Of a stretch of DNA of 18,608 nt, positions 1 through 8,159 are shown piece after piece. The DNA comes from CAYSWH01 sp964434775 (GTDB lineage: Bacteria; Patescibacteriota; JACMRA01). Below the pieces are notes generated by a model. The model did not search any database, was not told where the DNA came from, and was given only the letters and a program-made list of their open reading frames with translations. The DNA is taken from the NCBI GenBank assembly GCA_964434775.1, contig CAYSWH010000037.1, positions 1 to 18,608 of the forward strand, given 5' to 3'. How positions within the stretch are numbered: position 1 is the first letter of the stretch; every line of letters begins with the position of its first letter. The position numbers were made by a program, and so were the translations under genes.

Positions 1-180
1 GGCGGAGATCGCCAAATTTACACCAGAATCAGTGAGGACGGAGTCAATTGGGGTGTCTGGACCAAAAATGACGGTGAGACTGATCTACCTGTAACTATGA
101 CTAATTTTAACGATGAACTCTATCAAGGTCATGTTGGCTCAGATAGGAAAATGTATTGGCGGAAGCTCTTCTTAGATTAG
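1..180 (+). CDS. C-terminal fragment of a secreted beta-propeller-type repeat protein (5' partial)
   Basis: Reading frame 1 is open from the first base to a TAG at 178-180 and gives 59 residues. The sequence has the signature of tandem sialidase/lectin-like propeller repeats: an IYTRISEDGVNWGVWT-type blade, then a short xLYQGHVGSDRKMYWR stretch that looks like the start of the next blade. Aromatic residues and Asp-Gly turns recur at regular spacing. Proteins with such repeats are usually extracellular and bind or degrade glycans, but no catalytic residue is visible in this fragment. The N-terminus, any signal peptide and the repeat number lie outside the window. Function is inferred from repeat character only. 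Confidence 0.55.
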   Translation, partial: GGDRQIYTRISEDGVNWGVWTKNDGETDLPVTMTNFNDELYQGHVGSDRKMYWRKLFLD

Positions 181-264
181 ATGTTATAGCCCCCTCTTAA
201 ACCTAAACAATTCCAAATTTTTCTCAGTCACTTGCCAACTGGTAATCCTGAATTTGCAATCTTG

Positions 265-378
265 TCATCCTGAATTTATTTCAGGATCAGGATCTATTCG
301 AAGAGATGCCGAAACAAGTCCCAAGTACGAGTTCAATTTATTTGAGGATCCAAGCAATAACAAGATGCCGAAACAAGT
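265..378. repeat. Two diverged copies of a ~60-bp palindromic repeat
   Basis: This occupies most of the 181-421 gap, where I see no gene. Copy 1 (about 265-319) holds a perfect 8-bp stem, ATCCTGAA (267-274) / TTCAGGAT (280-287), with loop TTTAT, followed by AGATGCCGAAACAAGT (304-319). Copy 2 (about 330-378) has the same loop with stem TCAA/TTGA (333-336/342-345), and the same 16-mer at 363-378. A further partial echo, AATCCTGAATTT, lies at 244-255. The C/G swap at 334/344 relative to 272/282 keeps the base pair. The pattern resembles dispersed palindromic elements of the GTCATCCTGAA...TTCAGGAT type seen in intergenic DNA of many bacteria. Confidence 0.6.
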
Positions 379-421
379 TCGCCGTTACAAGTGTGTATAG
401 GTTCTGTTCTGATCGGTTATA

Positions 422-1558
422 TTAAATAAAGTTTCTCACGCAGTTAAAATAATCTTCTAATTTCTCCAGATTATCTTCCTGATTTGGGTATTTAATATTG
501 TGGAAAAACTGTGGATATGTTGTGTATATTATATCCGTCCACTGAGCAATATTTTTATGTTCTTCCCCGTGTTCTAATATATAAAAATAATCATTAACCA
601 ACTCAGCGTTTAATTCTTGGTGGGTATAGGGCAAGGGGATTAAATAAGCCGGTTTTTGAAGCTGTAAGAGTTCGGTGATAGAAGCCAAACCGCTTCTGCA
701 AATCACCAAATCAACCAATTTCATCACATAAATCATTTCCTCGTAGAGAAAATCCAATTGCAAGTATCCATCACCGGAAATATCCTTATTTTGTTGATAA
801 AGACCTGTAATATGAATAATTCTAAATTGCTTCAAAAGTAATTTTAAATCCTTATAAACCCATTCATTAATCTTTTTTGCTCCGGAACCACCCCCAAAAA
901 TTAATACTATGGGTTGCTTTGCTTTGTTATTAAAAAAATTATAGATAGATTCACGGTTCTTTTTTAAATATTCTAAAGCCTCATCCTTACTAAAATCGTA
1001 TTTCTCTTTTTCTATCGGATTGGGAATTACCGAAGATTTTTGAAAGACCGTATAATTTTCTTTGGTGTAGGGAAAAACCACTGAAGTAAAGTTGGAGTGT
1101 TTGGCCACTAACTTATTAGACATACCGGGCAGAGGATCTTGCTGATGAACAACAATTTTGGTCTTGGTCAATTTTAATTTGTTCGTAATCAAGTTAGTGT
1201 ATATAACAGGCACGGCCAAAAAGCTTCCGGTGGAAACAATCAGCTTCGGTTTGTACCTCAAGTTAAGGTAAAAACATTTTAGAAAAGAGAAAGCCAGCCA
1301 AAAAAGATTTATCAAGCTAACAGGTATGTAAATCAAAAATTCTTGAAGGTTATCAAAGCGTCTAAAGGAAAGCAGGTCAAACTTGGCTTGCGGAAGGAAA
1401 ACTATTTTTTTTTCGTGCCTTTTAGCCATTTTATCTTCAAAACCGCCTTTTACACCTATATAAATTGACTGAGCCTCACTGAGCTCTTTTTCGAAGGTTG
1501 GCAAAGGAAAATAAGGACCGCCGGTCCTTCCGGCTATCAAAAAAACATTTTTGGTCAT
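422..1558 (-). CDS. MurG-like UDP-GlcNAc glycosyltransferase (GT28 family)
   Basis: A 378-residue protein with the two-lobed GT-B layout of MurG, which adds GlcNAc to lipid I on the inner face of the membrane during peptidoglycan synthesis. Visible landmarks: an N-terminal glycine loop (GRTGG, residues 10-14), STGSF at 109-113, a DPLPG stretch at 141-145 matching the MurG NAxPG region, the donor-site loop GGGSGAKKIN at 222-231, and CRSG...E...IPLP at 287-310, which aligns with the SRAGA-xx-E-IPLP UDP-GlcNAc-binding segment. The usual GTGGH histidine after the first glycine loop is replaced by Pro15. The segment at 74-100 is hydrophobic, suiting membrane association. The start ATG (1558) is preceded by a weak AAAGGT. 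The gene stands alone and diverges from csoR. It could be a MurG paralogue acting on another glycolipid rather than the essential MurG. Confidence 0.75.
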   Translation of the reverse strand: MTKNVFLIAGRTGGPYFPLPTFEKELSEAQSIYIGVKGGFEDKMAKRHEKKIVFLPQAKFDLLSFRRFDNLQEFLIYIPVSLINLFWLAFSFLKCFYLNLRYKPKLIVSTGSFLAVPVIYTNLITNKLKLTKTKIVVHQQDPLPGMSNKLVAKHSNFTSVVFPYTKENYTVFQKSSVIPNPIEKEKYDFSKDEALEYLKKNRESIYNFFNNKAKQPIVLIFGGGSGAKKINEWVYKDLKLLLKQFRIIHITGLYQQNKDISGDGYLQLDFLYEEMIYVMKLVDLVICRSGLASITELLQLQKPAYLIPLPYTHQELNAELVNDYFYILEHGEEHKNIAQWTDIIYTTYPQFFHNIKYPNQEDNLEKLEDYFNCVRNFI

Positions 1559-1603
1559 GACCTTTATTCAAGATAAACTGCTGAATTTCGTCAATAATTT
1601 GGT

Positions 1604-1632
1604 TTGACAACAAGAGAGTAATTCTATATACC
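1604..1632 (+). promoter_or_regulatory. Candidate sigma-70 promoter of the csoR-tehA transcript
   Basis: TTGACA at 1604-1609 and TATACC at 1627-1632 are separated by 17 bp. The predicted transcription start near 1639 leaves a leader of about 30 nt before the ATG at 1672. No Shine-Dalgarno sequence precedes that ATG. The -10 element overlaps an inverted repeat that is the likely repressor operator. Confidence 0.5.
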
Positions 1633-1646
1633 TCCCATACAGGTAT
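1628..1646 (+). promoter_or_regulatory. Candidate CsoR operator (inverted repeat over the -10 region)
   Basis: ATACCT (1628-1633) and AGGTAT (1641-1646) form a perfect inverted repeat around the spacer CCCATAC. It overlaps the -10 hexamer and start point of the promoter for the CsoR-family gene at 1672. CsoR-family repressors are known to bind pseudo-palindromes of the TACC-C/G tract-GGTA type in their own promoters. The position and half-sites fit autorepression, but binding is inferred. Confidence 0.45.
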
Positions 1647-1671
1647 TATTAATAAATATAAAACTAGTGTT

Positions 1672-1947
1672 ATGCCTATTAGCGAGAACAAGAAAAAAAA
1701 TGTAATTGCCCTCAAAAAGGCCCGCTCTCATATTGATAAAATATTAGAAATGATTGAAGATGATGCCAAGTGTCTGGATACATTGCAACAGATTAAGGCC
1801 GTTGTAGGTATCTTAAAAGGGGTGCAAAAAAATACCATGGAATGCCATCTGGAAGAATGTTTCCAAAACAAGGGACTCAAAGACAAGGATGAGCAAAGGG
1901 CTATGATCCAAAGCATTTCCGAAGTAGTAAACCTCTATAACAAATAA
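1672..1947 (+). CDS. csoR: CsoR/FrmR-family metal-sensing transcriptional repressor
   Basis: A 91-residue all-helical protein of the DUF156 family. These proteins form tetramers and release DNA when Cu(I) (or, in relatives, Ni, formaldehyde or persulfide) binds. The Cu(I)-site triad C-H-C is visible as Cys34, His59 and Cys63, within KCLDTLQQIKAV and ECHLEECF. An extra Cys58 lies next to the histidine. The spacing (25 residues, then 4) is that of CsoR; the persulfide sensor CstR lacks the histidine. The gene follows its own promoter, with an inverted repeat over the -10 region, and lies 50 bp upstream of a TehA/SLAC1-type transporter, which is the likely co-transcribed target. No copper ATPase or chaperone is present nearby, so the real ligand is uncertain. 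Confidence 0.85.
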   Translation: MPISENKKKNVIALKKARSHIDKILEMIEDDAKCLDTLQQIKAVVGILKGVQKNTMECHLEECFQNKGLKDKDEQRAMIQSISEVVNLYNK

Positions 1948-1997
1948 ATTATTACCCTTCAAAAAACATGCTACTACTCAAGTAAGCGGTTTAAGTT

Positions 1998-2948
1998 ATG
2001 TTCGAAAGAATTAAATATTTCCCGATTTCTTATTTCGCCGTAGTCATGGGCCTGGCCGGTCTAACTATTGCCTTACAAAAAGCCGAAAACTTTCTGAATA
2101 TACCCCTACACACCAGCAATATATTACTAATTATTTTGAGTATAACTTTCATTGTTATTACTCTAATCTTTGGTATCAAGGTTTTTAAATATCCTTTAGA
2201 AACAAGCATGGATCTTAACCACCCGGTCAAACTAAGTTTTTTCCCGACCTTTAGTATTTCTTTTTTGCTTTTGAGCGTAGCCTTTTTGGAGGCAAACTCC
2301 GACATTTCCAAATATTTGTGGCTGACCGGAACTATTTTACACTTTCTTTTCACCCTCAAAGTTATTCACACCTGGATTAATAAAACCGACCTGGTTATCA
2401 AGCTTATTAACCCTTCCTGGTTTATTCCGGTTGTTGGTAATATCATTGTGCCTGTTGCCGGAGTAGCTCATTTTAACAAAGAAATTTCCTGGTTTTTCTT
2501 TAGTATCGGTTTGATATTTTGGCTAGTTTTGTTTACCATAATATTTTATCGGATAATATTTTACGAACCGGTAGCAGAAAAACTTCTCCCCACCTTTGCT
2601 ATCCTAATTGCACCGCCGGCAGTTGGTATGATCGCCTATTTCAAATTGACCGGAGAAATTGATAATTTTACCAGAATCCTTTACTACTTCGCTTTTTTCT
2701 TAACTATACTAACCATCCTGCAAATTAAGAAATTCGCCAAATTAAAATTTTACCTCTCTTGGTGGGCTTATTCCTTTCCTTTGGCAGCCATTACCATAGC
2801 AACGATTGTAATGTATCAACAAACAAAACTGCAAGTTTTTGAATTACTCGGCTATATATTGCTCATCCTACTAATAAACATTATTTTGATTTTGTTGGGA
2901 AAAACAATTAAGGCAATCTTCAATAACGAAATCTGCATCCAAGAATAG
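1998..2948 (+). CDS. TehA/SLAC1-family anion channel or C4-dicarboxylate transporter
   Basis: A 316-residue membrane protein with about ten hydrophobic segments, the standard topology and length of the tellurite-resistance/dicarboxylate transporter (TehA, SLAC1) family. Signature stretches are FPISYFAVVMGLAGL near the N-terminus, NPSWFIPVVGNIIVPVAG in the middle (compare the PSWFxPVVG motif of the family) and FAILIAPPAVGMIAY in a later helix. Family members conduct small anions such as nitrate, chloride or sulfite, or exchange dicarboxylates, across the inner membrane. It sits 50 bp after the csoR-like gene in the same direction, without a promoter of its own that I can see, so it is probably under that repressor. 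The ion transported cannot be told from the sequence. Confidence 0.8.
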   Translation: MFERIKYFPISYFAVVMGLAGLTIALQKAENFLNIPLHTSNILLIILSITFIVITLIFGIKVFKYPLETSMDLNHPVKLSFFPTFSISFLLLSVAFLEANSDISKYLWLTGTILHFLFTLKVIHTWINKTDLVIKLINPSWFIPVVGNIIVPVAGVAHFNKEISWFFFSIGLIFWLVLFTIIFYRIIFYEPVAEKLLPTFAILIAPPAVGMIAYFKLTGEIDNFTRILYYFAFFLTILTILQIKKFAKLKFYLSWWAYSFPLAAITIATIVMYQQTKLQVFELLGYILLILLINIILILLGKTIKAIFNNEICIQE

Positions 2949-3002
2949 AATCAGAATCCGATTATGACTTACAAAATTAGAAACAGATAAGAAAAACCTC
3001 TT

Positions 3003-3031
3003 TTGACTATCTAAAAAAACTAAAGTAGACT
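3003..3031 (+). promoter_or_regulatory. Candidate promoter of the LPXTG protein / GT4 pair
   Basis: TTGACT (3003-3008) and TAGACT (3026-3031) have a 17-bp spacer, about 18 bp upstream of the ATG at 3050. The -10 hexamer matches the consensus at four of six positions. The resulting leader would be only about 12 nt, which suits a gene that has no Shine-Dalgarno sequence. Confidence 0.4.
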
Positions 3032-3049
3032 ACAACAGTAAAACAAAAA

Positions 3050-3688
3050 ATGGTCTCACACATAAAAACAAAAATAACCGGTATTTTTTTTCTCAGTACT
3101 GTTTTGATAGTTGCCTGCAATTGGTTGATTGTTCCTACATACTCTGAAGCAAAAGACGATTCCGAAGTTACAATTCGACTACACTCCACCATTATCGCCG
3201 AAGACGATCGTGCAGAAACACAAATTAACACACCGGTAATTATTAAAGTATTATCAAACGACAAATTTTACGGTTCTGAAGCAGTCATAGACACCTTAAA
3301 AATTACTAAGCAACCTCAGAACGGGGCTATAAGAATAGACAGAAGCTCGGTAGAATACATACCCAATCAAGGCTACACCGGCCAGGATATTTTTGTATAT
3401 GAAATATGCAATCAACACGACCAGTGCGATGAAGCTCAAGTAGTTGTTGTGGTAAAAGGAGAAGAAAAAAAGCCGGAGGAAGAACAGGATGAAGAACAGG
3501 AAAATGATAACTATATACCCCCACAAATTCCTGAAGAAGAGGCTAGAATTGTCATTTCTTTACCCAGAACCGGTGGAACAGCCCTGGGAGCCGGAGTTGG
3601 TATAGGAATTTTTGCCACCTTACTTGTCGTGCTTATAATTTCACAATTTCACAAAAAAGATAAACAAAACAATAGAAAAAAGGACTAA
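3050..3688 (+). CDS. LPXTG-anchored surface protein with a bacterial Ig/cadherin-like domain
   Basis: A 212-residue exported protein. The N-terminus has a basic start, a hydrophobic core (residues 11-28) and a probable signal-peptidase site after YSEA (about residue 34). Residues 50-135 form one domain of the cadherin-like/Big family: a VIIKVLSNDKF strand, TLKITKQPQNGAI and YIPNQGYTGQDIFVYEICN are typical of these tandem cell-surface repeats. An acidic Glu-rich linker (about 136-165) leads to LPRTG (171-175), a hydrophobic helix (about 178-202) and a Lys/Arg-rich tail: a complete sortase-anchoring signal. A sortase would attach it to the cell wall or to another surface protein; none is encoded here. 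It is probably co-transcribed with the GT4 gene 12 bp downstream. The partner bound by the Ig domain is unknown. Confidence 0.75.
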   Translation: MVSHIKTKITGIFFLSTVLIVACNWLIVPTYSEAKDDSEVTIRLHSTIIAEDDRAETQINTPVIIKVLSNDKFYGSEAVIDTLKITKQPQNGAIRIDRSSVEYIPNQGYTGQDIFVYEICNQHDQCDEAQVVVVVKGEEKKPEEEQDEEQENDNYIPPQIPEEEARIVISLPRTGGTALGAGVGIGIFATLLVVLIISQFHKKDKQNNRKKD

Positions 3689-3700
3689 AGAAAATTTCAA

Positions 3701-4942
3701 ATGAAAATTCTTGTTTCTCCGGCTCATTACGCTTTGGGACCAAAATTACAAAGCGAGTTTTATCTGGCTCATAAAGTTTTGGAGGGCCTGGCTCAAAGTA
3801 ATTCAGAATTGGATTTACACATCCTCTGTTGCCATTATTACGAAAAAAACTCCTTACCGAAGAATTGTCATATCTATGAAATGATTCCCGGTGATAATAA
3901 TCCGGAGATAACTACACCCACCAGAATCCGCTTCTATTTGTGGATATTTATCAAATCAATTCAAGTCTGCAGGAAAAATCAAATAGACTTGCTCTGGCAT
4001 TTTTTACCTAACGGCCCCTATAGTTTCAACCTTTTCATTTTCTTTAATTTTCATAAATTATTTGGAATTAAAAAAACTTTGCTCGGAAGACTAGCCTCTA
4101 CTTACGAAGACGACAAGGCCAGCCGGAACGGGGGAGATTCTAAGATTTCCTTCAAAAGCACAGAAGTCAAAAGATCCAAAGACAAGTTCTTGTTTGTTCA
4201 AAATTTTTTATACACCGTTTCAAAACCGTTTATCGGATATTACCTTGGCAAATTTCAAAAACTTATCTTTTATAATCAAACAAGCCTCCAATTTTACGAG
4301 AGAAAGACGAGCTCTAAAATTCCTGAAGCTCAACATCAAATAATTCCTGTGGGATTTGATAATAGCCAATTTTCATTTAAACCTAAAGTGCTTGGCAAAA
4401 AACTTAGATTACTTTATGCCGGTTCTCTAAATGATCGCAAGCGTCCACAGAAAGCAATTTTAATGGCAAAACACCTTAACAACTTGAAGTCAGATTATCA
4501 ATTAGATATCGTTGGTGACGGCTACCTCAAAGAAGAGCTAATAAAAATGACTAAAAAAAATGAATTATCTGAAAAGATTATTTTCCACGGAAGCTTGCCA
4601 AAATCCCGGATTGCTAAGTTCTACCAAAAAGCACATTTTCTGATATCTTTTAGCAGTGCCGAGGTATTCACCCATACATTATTGGAATCTTGGGCTACCG
4701 GAACCATTTTTTTGGGATCAGATACTCCTGAAAATATTGAAATGGTCGGAAAAGATTATGGGTTAATTGTTGACCCCTCTGATGGTTGTGAACTTAAAAG
4801 TTTAGCCGAGAGAATTTCTCAAATGACTCAAAAAGAGTTTGATAAAATAATCCTAAGAAGTTTAGTAGAATCAAAAAAATATCACTGGCCGGTAGTCATT
4901 GATAAGTACAGTCAACTGATCAAAGAACTACTTAGTCCCTAA
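3701..4942 (+). CDS. GT4-family glycosyltransferase (GT-B fold)
   Basis: A 413-residue protein of the glycosyl transferases group 1 family, which transfers sugars from nucleotide donors to lipid or glycan acceptors in the cytoplasm. The C-terminal donor domain is clear: RLLYAGSLNDRKRP (236-249), with the basic residues that contact the phosphates; VGDG at 271-274; KIIFHGSLP at 292-300; and an E-x7-E motif with Glu321 and Glu329 (SAEVFTHTLLES), the hallmark of retaining GT4 enzymes. The N-terminal acceptor domain is divergent and includes a polar stretch at about 135-162. It follows the LPXTG gene by 12 bp, which suggests a role in surface glycan or glycoprotein synthesis. Its stop codon overlaps the end of the convergent membrane-protein gene by 11 bp. 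Confidence 0.85.
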   Translation: MKILVSPAHYALGPKLQSEFYLAHKVLEGLAQSNSELDLHILCCHYYEKNSLPKNCHIYEMIPGDNNPEITTPTRIRFYLWIFIKSIQVCRKNQIDLLWHFLPNGPYSFNLFIFFNFHKLFGIKKTLLGRLASTYEDDKASRNGGDSKISFKSTEVKRSKDKFLFVQNFLYTVSKPFIGYYLGKFQKLIFYNQTSLQFYERKTSSKIPEAQHQIIPVGFDNSQFSFKPKVLGKKLRLLYAGSLNDRKRPQKAILMAKHLNNLKSDYQLDIVGDGYLKEELIKMTKKNELSEKIIFHGSLPKSRIAKFYQKAHFLISFSSAEVFTHTLLESWATGTIFLGSDTPENIEMVGKDYGLIVDPSDGCELKSLAERISQMTQKEFDKIILRSLVESKKYHWPVVIDKYSQLIKELLSP

Positions 4943-6899
4943 CCTCATCCAAATAATAAATGTAGATTTTGTCTTCGCTTTCATAACCGACTTGTGTTTG
5001 AATTAACAATTTATTAAGTTGATCTGTTTTCTCATCGGCATATGTGTTCAAAACCAGAGCCTTTACTTCTCTTTCTCTTAGATAGCCAAAAATAATCTCA
5101 GGATTTTTTTTCAGAAGTGTGTCCTTAATTTTGTTATTAAGCTCTTCAGAATTTTCGCCTCGAGCTAAAGTAATATACTCTTCCGTGTTTGAATTATATA
5201 AAATTGTCTGGTCTGCTTCAAAATACTTACACTTGGAGATATATCTTATCGGATTCAGGTGAAAGGTGTGAGTGTATTCGGAAATAATATACCTGGCAGC
5301 AGGAACGGAAACTACTTTTTTGGAATTAGAGCATTTACGGTCCAAGTTGGAAAAAATATCCGGAAAATTTGTAGCCGGAACTACCTCTGCAAGCTGAGAA
5401 AAAAGTAAAACATTCGAAAAAGACAAATATGCGAAAACACTTAACAATAATCCGTTGAAAATACCTTTACTAAAAACTTTCTCGGTTAATCTTGGTCTTA
5501 AGTTATTAAACTTAGAAATACTTTGAATGTTTCTGTTTATTAATTTTTTTAGAAGGCTCGGACCTCTGCCCCTGTAATTAATTTTTAAAAAAGGAAGCAA
5601 AGTCAATAAAATAATTATCAAAGACAAAGCCAAGCCATAAAATTTGCCCGCTTCTCGAAATGTATATGTTAAAGGTAGTTTATAAAAATAGCTATTTATT
5701 TCTTCAAAACCGGCTGAATACCCAAAATTTAAAATCAGTGAAATGATTATTAGGAAATCAATTTTAATAAGGAGAATTTTAAGCGGTTTTCCTTGGTAAA
5801 AAAGGACTAAAAGATTAGTTAACAAAACAATCACCGCCAAAAGAATCAAGACCGGAACTGCCAAATAGTCATTGTAATAATACAAAAAAATACTAACAAA
5901 ACCCAATTTCTCGGAAATCTCTTTCGGCTCTTCAATAGAATTACTCATCCAGCCGGCTGAACCTATCAGAGCTCTTAAGACAATGTAATCTTCTTCAGCT
6001 CCGACTTTTAGACTGGAAGCTTTTATAATAGAATCTTTTATTTCGGAACTTTCTGAGATAACCTCTTGATAGTAATTAAATTGATTGCTGTTGTAACTTG
6101 ACGACGGCCCGTAAATTGACAAAAAAACAGGAGAAATAACTATTAAGGTAGTAAATGCACCAAGAATATTTATGAGAACGGTTTTCCAGCTAAATTTATT
6201 TTTTAACCTAAATTCCTGTATAATTTTGAAGGCCAGATCCGACATCACTAACAAGAAAAAAAAACCTAACAGAAAAATCGTGTAATGAGTTCCTCCCAAA
6301 TAGGCCACAAAAGCCAAAGTAAAACCCAAAAAAAGATAATTGCCGAAAATATACAAATACTTTTTTTCCGAAAAGTATGATTTTATTCTAAACATCAAAG
6401 TTAAAATAGGTATAAAAAATAAATACCCGATCAAGACTGTGGGCTGACCCATCAAGAACCTTTCAAAAGTCCAGGGATTAAAAACTACAAAAAGACTTAA
6501 GAAATAAATTTGTAACTTATTTATCAAACTAAATTTAATTTCCGATCTACCCAAAAGAACCGTCGGTAATTGCTTAAGACTAAAATAATTAAGTGTGAGG
6601 GATAAAGAAAAGAGGGTTGTAAAAAACAAGGCAAAATACATCTGAGGGTTGCCGCCAAGAGAAACGAAGGTATTAAATGGAAGTGTTATTCCGGAAGATT
6701 GAACATTGTAAATAAAGGGTACACTCAAATAATCACGAAAATTATAAAGCCCGTAAAATCTGAATATATAAACCCCAAGCAAAGTATTTGTGACAACAAC
6801 CCCCGCTACTTCAGCAAAAAATCTTCGATTAACGAGCAAAGCCCCCAAAAAAGGGGCTCTTTTAGAAACGTTCAATAATAATCTATTTATCAGGTTCAT
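4932..6899 (-). CDS. Large multi-pass membrane protein, GT-C glycosyltransferase-like
   Basis: A 655-residue protein with a dozen or more hydrophobic helices and a soluble C-terminal region (about the last 150 residues). The motif NPWTFERFLMGQ (141-152) and the later YTFREAGKF (412-420) resemble conserved loops of bacterial and archaeal GT-C-type or YfhO-like membrane proteins that use polyprenyl-linked sugars outside the membrane. I do not see a decisive catalytic motif, so the reaction is unassigned. I chose the ATG at 6899 rather than an upstream ATG at 6947 because GAAGGA (6904-6909) lies 4 nt before it, the best ribosome-binding site in the window. The start lies inside the end of the DUF916 gene (17-bp overlap), so the two are translationally coupled. 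It probably decorates or builds surface glycans with its operon partners. Confidence 0.6.
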   Translation of the reverse strand: MNLINRLLLNVSKRAPFLGALLVNRRFFAEVAGVVVTNTLLGVYIFRFYGLYNFRDYLSVPFIYNVQSSGITLPFNTFVSLGGNPQMYFALFFTTLFSLSLTLNYFSLKQLPTVLLGRSEIKFSLINKLQIYFLSLFVVFNPWTFERFLMGQPTVLIGYLFFIPILTLMFRIKSYFSEKKYLYIFGNYLFLGFTLAFVAYLGGTHYTIFLLGFFFLLVMSDLAFKIIQEFRLKNKFSWKTVLINILGAFTTLIVISPVFLSIYGPSSSYNSNQFNYYQEVISESSEIKDSIIKASSLKVGAEEDYIVLRALIGSAGWMSNSIEEPKEISEKLGFVSIFLYYYNDYLAVPVLILLAVIVLLTNLLVLFYQGKPLKILLIKIDFLIIISLILNFGYSAGFEEINSYFYKLPLTYTFREAGKFYGLALSLIIILLTLLPFLKINYRGRGPSLLKKLINRNIQSISKFNNLRPRLTEKVFSKGIFNGLLLSVFAYLSFSNVLLFSQLAEVVPATNFPDIFSNLDRKCSNSKKVVSVPAARYIISEYTHTFHLNPIRYISKCKYFEADQTILYNSNTEEYITLARGENSEELNNKIKDTLLKKNPEIIFGYLREREVKALVLNTYADEKTDQLNKLLIQTQVGYESEDKIYIYYLDEVRD

Positions 6900-8085
6900 T
6901 GTTTCCTTCTTTTTTATTTTTCTTTTTACCAAGAAGGATAAAGCCAAAGCCTCCGGCCAATAAAATGATCACTACCACCAAACCTCCAATCACCCCATAA
7001 AGCAAAGTATTATCCTCTTCCACTGTTTCAGTTTCTACGTTTTCTTCGGGCTCGGAGTTGGTCACTCTAAATTCGCTGTTAGAGTTTTCAGAGTTAGAAT
7101 TGGAGCTGGGAGCCTGCCTTTTGGCGTCAGCTTCTTCTTGCATTCTCTTCATTTCATCTAGCATTTCTTGAGTCATTTCAAACTCCATCTCTTTTTTGGA
7201 ACCACCTTCGTCTTCATTGGTTACATTATCTTTATTTAAGGTAATAATCGGAAGGTTTTCCCACTCAAAGACTGCCTTATAAGTTCCCACTTGCCACTCG
7301 GTTCCTGTTTTAAGATGAGACTCTTTGGTGGAAGAACCGGGGCGAATATCTTTAACAATGTCTTTGGCTAGTTCTTTTCCTGTCGGATCAATAACTTTAA
7401 TTGTGCCTTTCATTTGTGTAAAGATATTTCCTTTATTTTCTTGATTATAGGAAAGAATAACCTCCTTATAATTAATATTCCTATTGGAAATCAGGAATTG
7501 AAGATAGGACTCGTTTTGGCCGGATAAGAAGCTCAAATTAGGTACCTCTGTATCCATTTTTAAATCTCCGGGAACTGTAATATAAATCCGAGCTCCGATT
7601 CTTTTTACAGTTGTTACTGCTGAAGTTCTTTCGATAAGCTTTTCTTGAACAGAGATTACACCGGCATATTCTCCGGGCTCGGTGCCTTCAGGTACGGTTA
7701 CCGTAAATTCAACTTCTTGGTTATTTTGTGCAGGAACGGTAATTTCATTCGTAGACAACTCGATCCAGGAACCCACCTCTTTGTCTTCTTCTTCATTTTG
7801 GATGAAAGTGAAAGCTCCTTCCGGAGTTTCAGTACTATCTTTGGCGTTTAACTCTATCTGCTTATCCCCATCAAAGTTATTAACAATAGTTGCAGACCTG
7901 GTAATGGTCTCTCCGGGGTTGATCGTTTCGATAAACCAAGCTCTGGTTACAGGGTCTTCGCCGGGGTCGGCGGGCACAATTCCTACCTGGGCAAAGGAGG
8001 TAAGGCTGAAAAATAATCCGGTAATTAGAGTTAAGGAATTAACTACAATGGATTTTTTGAGTAAACGTTTGATTGCTGTAGACAT
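6883..8085 (-). CDS. DUF916-like (WxL-interacting) secreted protein with C-terminal membrane anchor
   Basis: A 400-residue exported protein. A signal peptide occupies residues 1-32 (cleavage after SFA). The mature N-terminus PADPGEDPVTRAWF (38-51), with NPGE soon after, VGSWIELS near 107 and a VPEGTEPGEYAG stretch, is the pattern of the DUF916/WxL-interacting-protein family, whose beta-sandwich domains bind peptidoglycan and WxL proteins in Gram-positive bacteria. After about residue 300 comes a Glu/Met-rich helix, then a Ser/Asn/Glu-rich linker, a transmembrane helix (about 362-387) and a Lys-rich cytoplasmic tail. The gene lies directly downstream of the WxL-like gene and overlaps the GT-C-like gene. 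The C-terminal TM anchor is the classical WxIP architecture. Domain and context agree. Confidence 0.7.
   Translation of the reverse strand: MSTAIKRLLKKSIVVNSLTLITGLFFSLTSFAQVGIVPADPGEDPVTRAWFIETINPGETITRSATIVNNFDGDKQIELNAKDSTETPEGAFTFIQNEEEDKEVGSWIELSTNEITVPAQNNQEVEFTVTVPEGTEPGEYAGVISVQEKLIERTSAVTTVKRIGARIYITVPGDLKMDTEVPNLSFLSGQNESYLQFLISNRNINYKEVILSYNQENKGNIFTQMKGTIKVIDPTGKELAKDIVKDIRPGSSTKESHLKTGTEWQVGTYKAVFEWENLPIITLNKDNVTNEDEGGSKKEMEFEMTQEMLDEMKRMQEEADAKRQAPSSNSNSENSNSEFRVTNSEPEENVETETVEEDNTLLYGVIGGLVVVIILLAGGFGFILLGKKKNKKEGNNEPDK
6904..6909 (-). promoter_or_regulatory. Strong Shine-Dalgarno site that decides the start at 6899
   Basis: On the minus strand this reads GAAGGA, followed by AACA and the ATG at 6899. 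It lies within the last codons of the upstream DUF916 gene, as expected for translational reinitiation. Most other genes in the window lack such a site, so its presence is informative for the start choice. Confidence 0.7.
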
Positions 8086-8159
8086 ATTTTGCTTGTATTG
8101 GCTTTGATTGTTTATTTACTTGTATTTTTTGTGAATGAATGGTCAATATTCACACACAA

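Noticed and set aside
3050..3120. Lipoprotein signal (IVAC lipobox) in the LPXTG protein
   Set aside because: The hydrophobic core continues past the cysteine to a normal signal-peptidase site (YSEA), and the C-terminus has a complete sortase signal.
4932..4942. Antisense regulatory overlap between the convergent GT4 and membrane-protein genes
   Set aside because: The 11-bp stop-to-stop overlap is common compaction and I see no further structure there.
6900..6947. Upstream ATG at 6947 as the start of the large membrane protein
   Set aside because: It would deepen the overlap with the DUF916 gene, has no ribosome-binding site, and adds a basic 16-residue stretch; the ATG at 6899 has a strong GAAGGA site.
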